Below are positions 14,901-16,291 of a stretch of 16,291 nucleotides of DNA, one piece after another; the first letter of the stretch is position 1, and each line of letters begins with the position of its first letter. The DNA is from an uncultured Lachnospiraceae bacterium (lineage in GTDB: Bacteria; Bacillota; Clostridia; Lachnospirales; Lachnospiraceae). The stretch spans positions 31,719-48,009 of the forward strand of contig CAJUII010000016.1 of the NCBI GenBank assembly GCA_910586405.1. Reading direction: 5' to 3'. The translations under genes were made by a program, and so were the position numbers. The notes under the pieces were generated by a model, which was given only the letters and a program-made list of their open reading frames with translations, searched no databases and had not been told where the DNA came from.

Positions 14901-16041
14901 TTGATGTATCAAAATCAGAAACTGTATAACCATCTGATACAGTATCACTTACTGGAGATACTTCGTGTTCAACTCCTGCTTCATCATAATATTTTACAGT
15001 CAGGTCAGACAAATCAATTTTTTCATTTCTTTTGTATTCTGTAATGGTCTTATCGGCAGTAATATAGGCCGTCTTACCCACGATCGTCAAATCGATGGTC
15101 GCTGTCAGACCCTTATAGGTGACAGTCAGCTTTTGAGGTCCTATTACATTTGTGTCAATGTTATTTATCGTGTAGCCATCAGAAGATGCATTTGTGGCAG
15201 CTGATACAAGTGTGTCTTTACCTGTATCGTCATAATAGGTGACAGTCAAATCATCTGTTTTAAATTCCTCGCCACATTGGTAGCTTGTTTTTTTCTTGGA
15301 GGCCTTGATATAAGGCTGCTTGTTTTCTTCTACGGTTAACTCCAACGTCACCTTTAATTCGACACCATCTTTATTGTAGGTGATTTCCAGCTGTTTGGTT
15401 CCTGCCGTTGTCATGTCTATGATGTCTACGTTAGTTTTGTAACCTGATACTCCCTCTTCTTTTCCTCCATTTCCATCATAATATGTCACTGTCAAATCAG
15501 ACAGATCGATCGTATCACCTGTTTTATATGTTTTCTGCGTCTTTTCTGCTTCTATATACGCTTGTGTAACTATAGGTTTTTCTTCTACGGTTAACTCCAA
15601 CGTCACCTTTAATTCGACACCATCTTTATTGTAGGTGATTTCCAGCTGTTTGGTTCCTGCCGTTGTCATGTCTATGATGTCTACGTTAGTTTTGTAACCT
15701 GATACTCCCTCTTCTTTTCCTCCATTTCCATCATAATATGTCACTGTCAAATCAGACAGACCAATCGTATCACCAACCACATAGTTTGTTATATCCTTTT
15801 TCGCTTCGATTCGAGGCTGATTGGCTTCGGGCTGACTACTGTCGTCTGCGCCTCCTGAACTGGAATCGCCCTCACGCATCTCATCCTGAGTCTCTGACGC
15901 CTGCTCCTTTGTCTCCTCACTATAAATTGTTGTTTCCTCAGGCAATTCCTCTGCCTGAAGCGTCATTTCAGGATACTGCAAGGATGAACCAAGCATCGCC
16001 ACAGTCAGAATGACAGAAAGAAATCGTTTCTTTAGTTTCAT
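11947..16041 (-). CDS. Secreted multi-domain Ig-repeat surface protein
   Basis: This is a giant exported protein of 1364 residues. Residues 1-30 are a classical signal peptide (MKLKKRFLSVILTVAML, cut probably after LQA). There is no lipobox. A charged Glu/Ser linker (31-76) is followed by eight Ig-like repeats of Big_3 type (about 77-154, 162-239, 244-321, 326-403, 406-492, 497-587, 590-664, 673-746), each with a DLSDLTVTYYD-like strand and ending in ITYN...TVELTV. Residues 757-833 (PASGTIPRGTRV, IYYTTDNTEPS, MTVKAIAV) resemble the C-terminal module of chitobiase and hexosaminidases. From 842 to 1356 about six repeats follow the style YTG...DYTLKYSNN...VTGKGN..G...FSI. There is no LPXTG, SLH or choline-type anchor. 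The start has GGAGG 9 nt upstream. The likely role is surface structure, adhesion or polysaccharide contact, but no catalytic domain is visible and the function is unknown. Confidence 0.85.
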   Translation of the reverse strand: MKLKKRFLSVILTVAMLGSSLQYPEMTLQAEELPEETTIYSEETKEQASETQDEMREGDSSSGGADDSSQPEANQPRIEAKKDITNYVVGDTIGLSDLTVTYYDGNGGKEEGVSGYKTNVDIIDMTTAGTKQLEITYNKDGVELKVTLELTVEEKPIVTQAYIEAEKTQKTYKTGDTIDLSDLTVTYYDGNGGKEEGVSGYKTNVDIIDMTTAGTKQLEITYNKDGVELKVTLELTVEENKQPYIKASKKKTSYQCGEEFKTDDLTVTYYDDTGKDTLVSAATNASSDGYTINNIDTNVIGPQKLTVTYKGLTATIDLTIVGKTAYITADKTITEYKRNEKIDLSDLTVKYYDEAGVEHEVSPVSDTVSDGYTVSDFDTSRLGKRPLTVTYKGLTATVELEVIEAPHITASKTVTTYKYGDEFNLDDLTVRYYDESNKSTQIYAATDESPDGYTTNAADIKTIDAGAESVIGAEQELIITYKDMQTTIKIKVEGRKPFIRAEKEEKESKKNTAIDLSDLKVKYYSEKYYELDKDDEEATGCEYISPSEGGSKGYTTNVDRISTDTIGKKELIITYMDLTTSVELVIFEDPYIQARKTKTTYECGDKLDLSDLTVTYYNGRGNNETVSSTRYTTNAAEIDMSTVGRKQLIITYNTLKTTINLTVNEKQVIKKDPYIQASKTKTEYEVGDKLDLSDLTVTYYDEDGKSQSVTEYTTNADQIDMGIVGKKELVITYNQLTTTIELTVIEKSEPDKTKVSAPTAEPASGTIPRGTRVILETVTEDAQIYYTTDNTEPSTNSRRYTGPIIIDRSMTVKAIAVKSGFADSDVSVFEYTVSENNEGLKIQFAEPDRVYIYTGSEVTPKIVVTNNGMLLKEGVDYTLKYSNNTNITDSARVTVTGKGNLAGSWIMTFSIRAKMLDNSDLDDKNPLKVEGGQITVLEGTKASPMLMYGGTILSNKDFQFTDDRYKNYKWQLSDNGAQFTVNGQGNFTGSRVISVKVISKEQESQCNIIVNFNNDLANLVYNGSPRDIRSFIYISTKATPKGLVENQDYIISLPEDIISAGVKKYTVIGISDRCVGSVTKTYTITPRKANFTVEYDQGGYPYVSTGTTMYDLVVKERNRTLTEGTDYIVTYSNNKKVGTAKFTVTGVGSYEGSSYKGTFTIRQAMMDQNTVDVVAGDKIFKKPGVYKSAPYVSMNGVTLKSSEYKVTYYLDDPRTNANARVMDKKNKVTSGETRVWVKVTGKNKGNFAASGENYAVGSYMVRSKAADSIDLSKVKVTFQDKDGITVKKVGYTGYPITDLKVVVTYKTKGGTITLDPSKYNVVFTNNVNKGKAKVIITGKSGQSQYIGTKTATFSIVANKIKSSK
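11974..13518 (-). repeat. C-terminal array of about six YTG/DYTV-type beta-sandwich repeats
   Basis: This covers residues 842-1356. The clearest units are 842-911 (YIYTG, DYTLKYSNN, VTGKGNLAG), 1086-1162 (DYIVTYSNN, VTGVGSYEG) and 1271-1356 (YTGYPITDLKV, VVFTNN, ITGKSGQS). The others (912-1000, 1006-1085, 1163-1262) are more diverged. Such repeats occur in many secreted clostridial proteins. Confidence 0.6.
13543..13773 (-). other. Chitobiase C-terminal-like module inside the surface protein
   Basis: Residues 757-833 carry APTAEPASGTIPRGTRV, then IYYTTDNTEPSTNSRRYTGP, then MTVKAIAVKSGFADSDV. This is the pattern of the CHB_HEX_C_1/Fn3-associated family often attached to carbohydrate-active or surface proteins. 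It sits exactly between the Ig-like array and the C-terminal array. Confidence 0.7.
13804..15813 (-). repeat. Eight Big_3-like Ig repeats coded in tandem
   Basis: These units of roughly 75-91 residues share a Y-x-x-GD-x-[IL]-[DG]-L-[SD]-DLTV-x-YY core and a closing TVEL or TINLTV strand. The first two are nearly identical in DNA; repeats three to six carry longer and more variable loops (for example 520-545), and seven and eight form a second related pair. The gradient suggests growth of the array at the N-terminal side. Confidence 0.75.
15323..15760 (-). repeat. Exact 183-bp direct repeat at 255-bp spacing
   Basis: Bases 15323-15505 equal bases 15578-15760 without a mismatch by my reading. 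After that the copies differ at two of the next three positions and then agree for a further 11. The spacing is 255 bp, which is 85 codons, so the reading frame is kept. The repeat codes most of the second and first Ig-like units. Confidence 0.9.
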
Positions 16042-16092
16042 AACGCATTACCTCCATTTAATTAATTATTTCACTAAATTGTCCAAATTCCA

Positions 16093-16171
16093 GCAATCAG
16101 GAACTGTTAAACAAAACGCGCTCATAGTCCCCACTATCTTATGTATTATGAACTGATTGCATTATTGCGCG
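16093..16171 (-). promoter_or_regulatory. Candidate structured 5' leader (possible pseudoknot) of the surface protein gene
   Basis: In the minus-strand RNA, three helices can be drawn. P1 is CGCGC (16171-16167) with GCGCG (16121-16117). P2 is GCAAUCAG (16160-16153) with CUGAUUGC (16100-16093). P3 is AUAGU (16137-16133) with ACUAU (16128-16124), closing a GGGG loop. P1 and P2 cross, so they form either a pseudoknot around P3 or two alternative states. It does not resemble the c-di-GMP class I or II riboswitches I know. Confidence 0.4.
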
Positions 16172-16190
16172 AACAACACAAAATTATATT

Positions 16191-16223
16191 GTATTGGTAT
16201 GAATATAGTTGTTCATGTAATAC
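16191..16223 (-). promoter_or_regulatory. Imperfect inverted repeat at the start of the leader
   Basis: In the minus strand, GTATT-AC-ATGAA and TTCAT-ACC-AATAC face each other around CAACTATA. It begins about 6 nt after the predicted transcription start, so it could be an operator for a repressor or a hairpin at the RNA 5' end. Confidence 0.4.
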
Positions 16224-16235
16224 TGCATTACTTTT

Positions 16236-16264
16236 ATTATAACGCAATCATATTCCTAATACAA
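16236..16264 (-). promoter_or_regulatory. Sigma-A-type promoter of the surface protein gene
   Basis: The minus strand has TTGTAT (plus 16259-16264), a 17-nt spacer and a perfect TATAAT (plus 16236-16241). Transcription would start near 16229, giving a leader of about 190 nt. This is the best promoter match in the window. Confidence 0.7.
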
Positions 16265-16291
16265 ATCATTTTTCCATTTTATAGTACTGTG

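Noticed and set aside
16042..16291. c-di-GMP or other known riboswitch in the surface gene leader
   Set aside because: I looked for conserved motifs of the c-di-GMP classes and the guanidine and fluoride riboswitches and found none; only the general crossing-helix pattern is supported.

Overview
The window looks like chromosomal DNA of a motile, low-to-mid GC Gram-positive bacterium of the class Clostridia, most likely Lachnospiraceae. Reasons: strong AGGAGG-type ribosome binding sites, a DUF2508 protein, a Tad/Flp-like gene set of clostridial type, a flagellin preceded by a very long DUF6240-like protein, and a giant secreted Ig-repeat protein. The family assignment is inference. There are no tRNA or rRNA genes, no insertion sequences and no CRISPR array.

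All genes except one small gene lie on the minus strand, so the biological order runs right to left. (1) 16291-11947: a sigma-A-type promoter, a roughly 190-nt leader with a possible pseudoknot, and a 1364-residue secreted protein. That protein has eight Big_3-like Ig repeats, a chitobiase-C-terminal-like module and about six beta-sandwich repeats of the YTG...DYxVxYxNN type. (2) 11931-6110: a sigma-28-like promoter and a leader hairpin, then a DUF6240/FliK-C-like protein, flagellin (609 aa) and the flagellin chaperone FliS, spaced as one transcription unit. A strong hairpin follows at 6039-6063. (3) 5695-6009, plus strand: a lone DUF2508 protein, convergent with fliS. (4) 5408-65: a promoter, a long leader with decayed ~57-bp repeats, and a tightly packed Tad-like operon: prepilin peptidase, CpaE-like protein, CpaF ATPase, TadB and TadC. 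It probably continues past the left edge, since no pilin, CpaB/RcpC or TadE/F gene is in the window.

Three surface systems are therefore side by side: a type IVc-pilus-like machine, flagellar filament genes and a large Ig-type secreted protein. In the Tad set, CpaF would power the TadB/TadC platform, the peptidase would process prepilins, and the CpaE-like protein would localise the machine. In the flagellar set, FliS would chaperone flagellin, and the FliK-C-like protein may act in hook or filament assembly.

The parts most worth a second look are the crossing helices in the leader of the Ig-repeat gene, the recurring motif in the DUF6240-like protein together with its sigma-28-like promoter, the CpaE-like protein lacking the P-loop lysine, the large extracytoplasmic insertion in TadC, the decayed repeats in the Tad leader, and the exact 183-bp duplication in the Ig-repeat gene.
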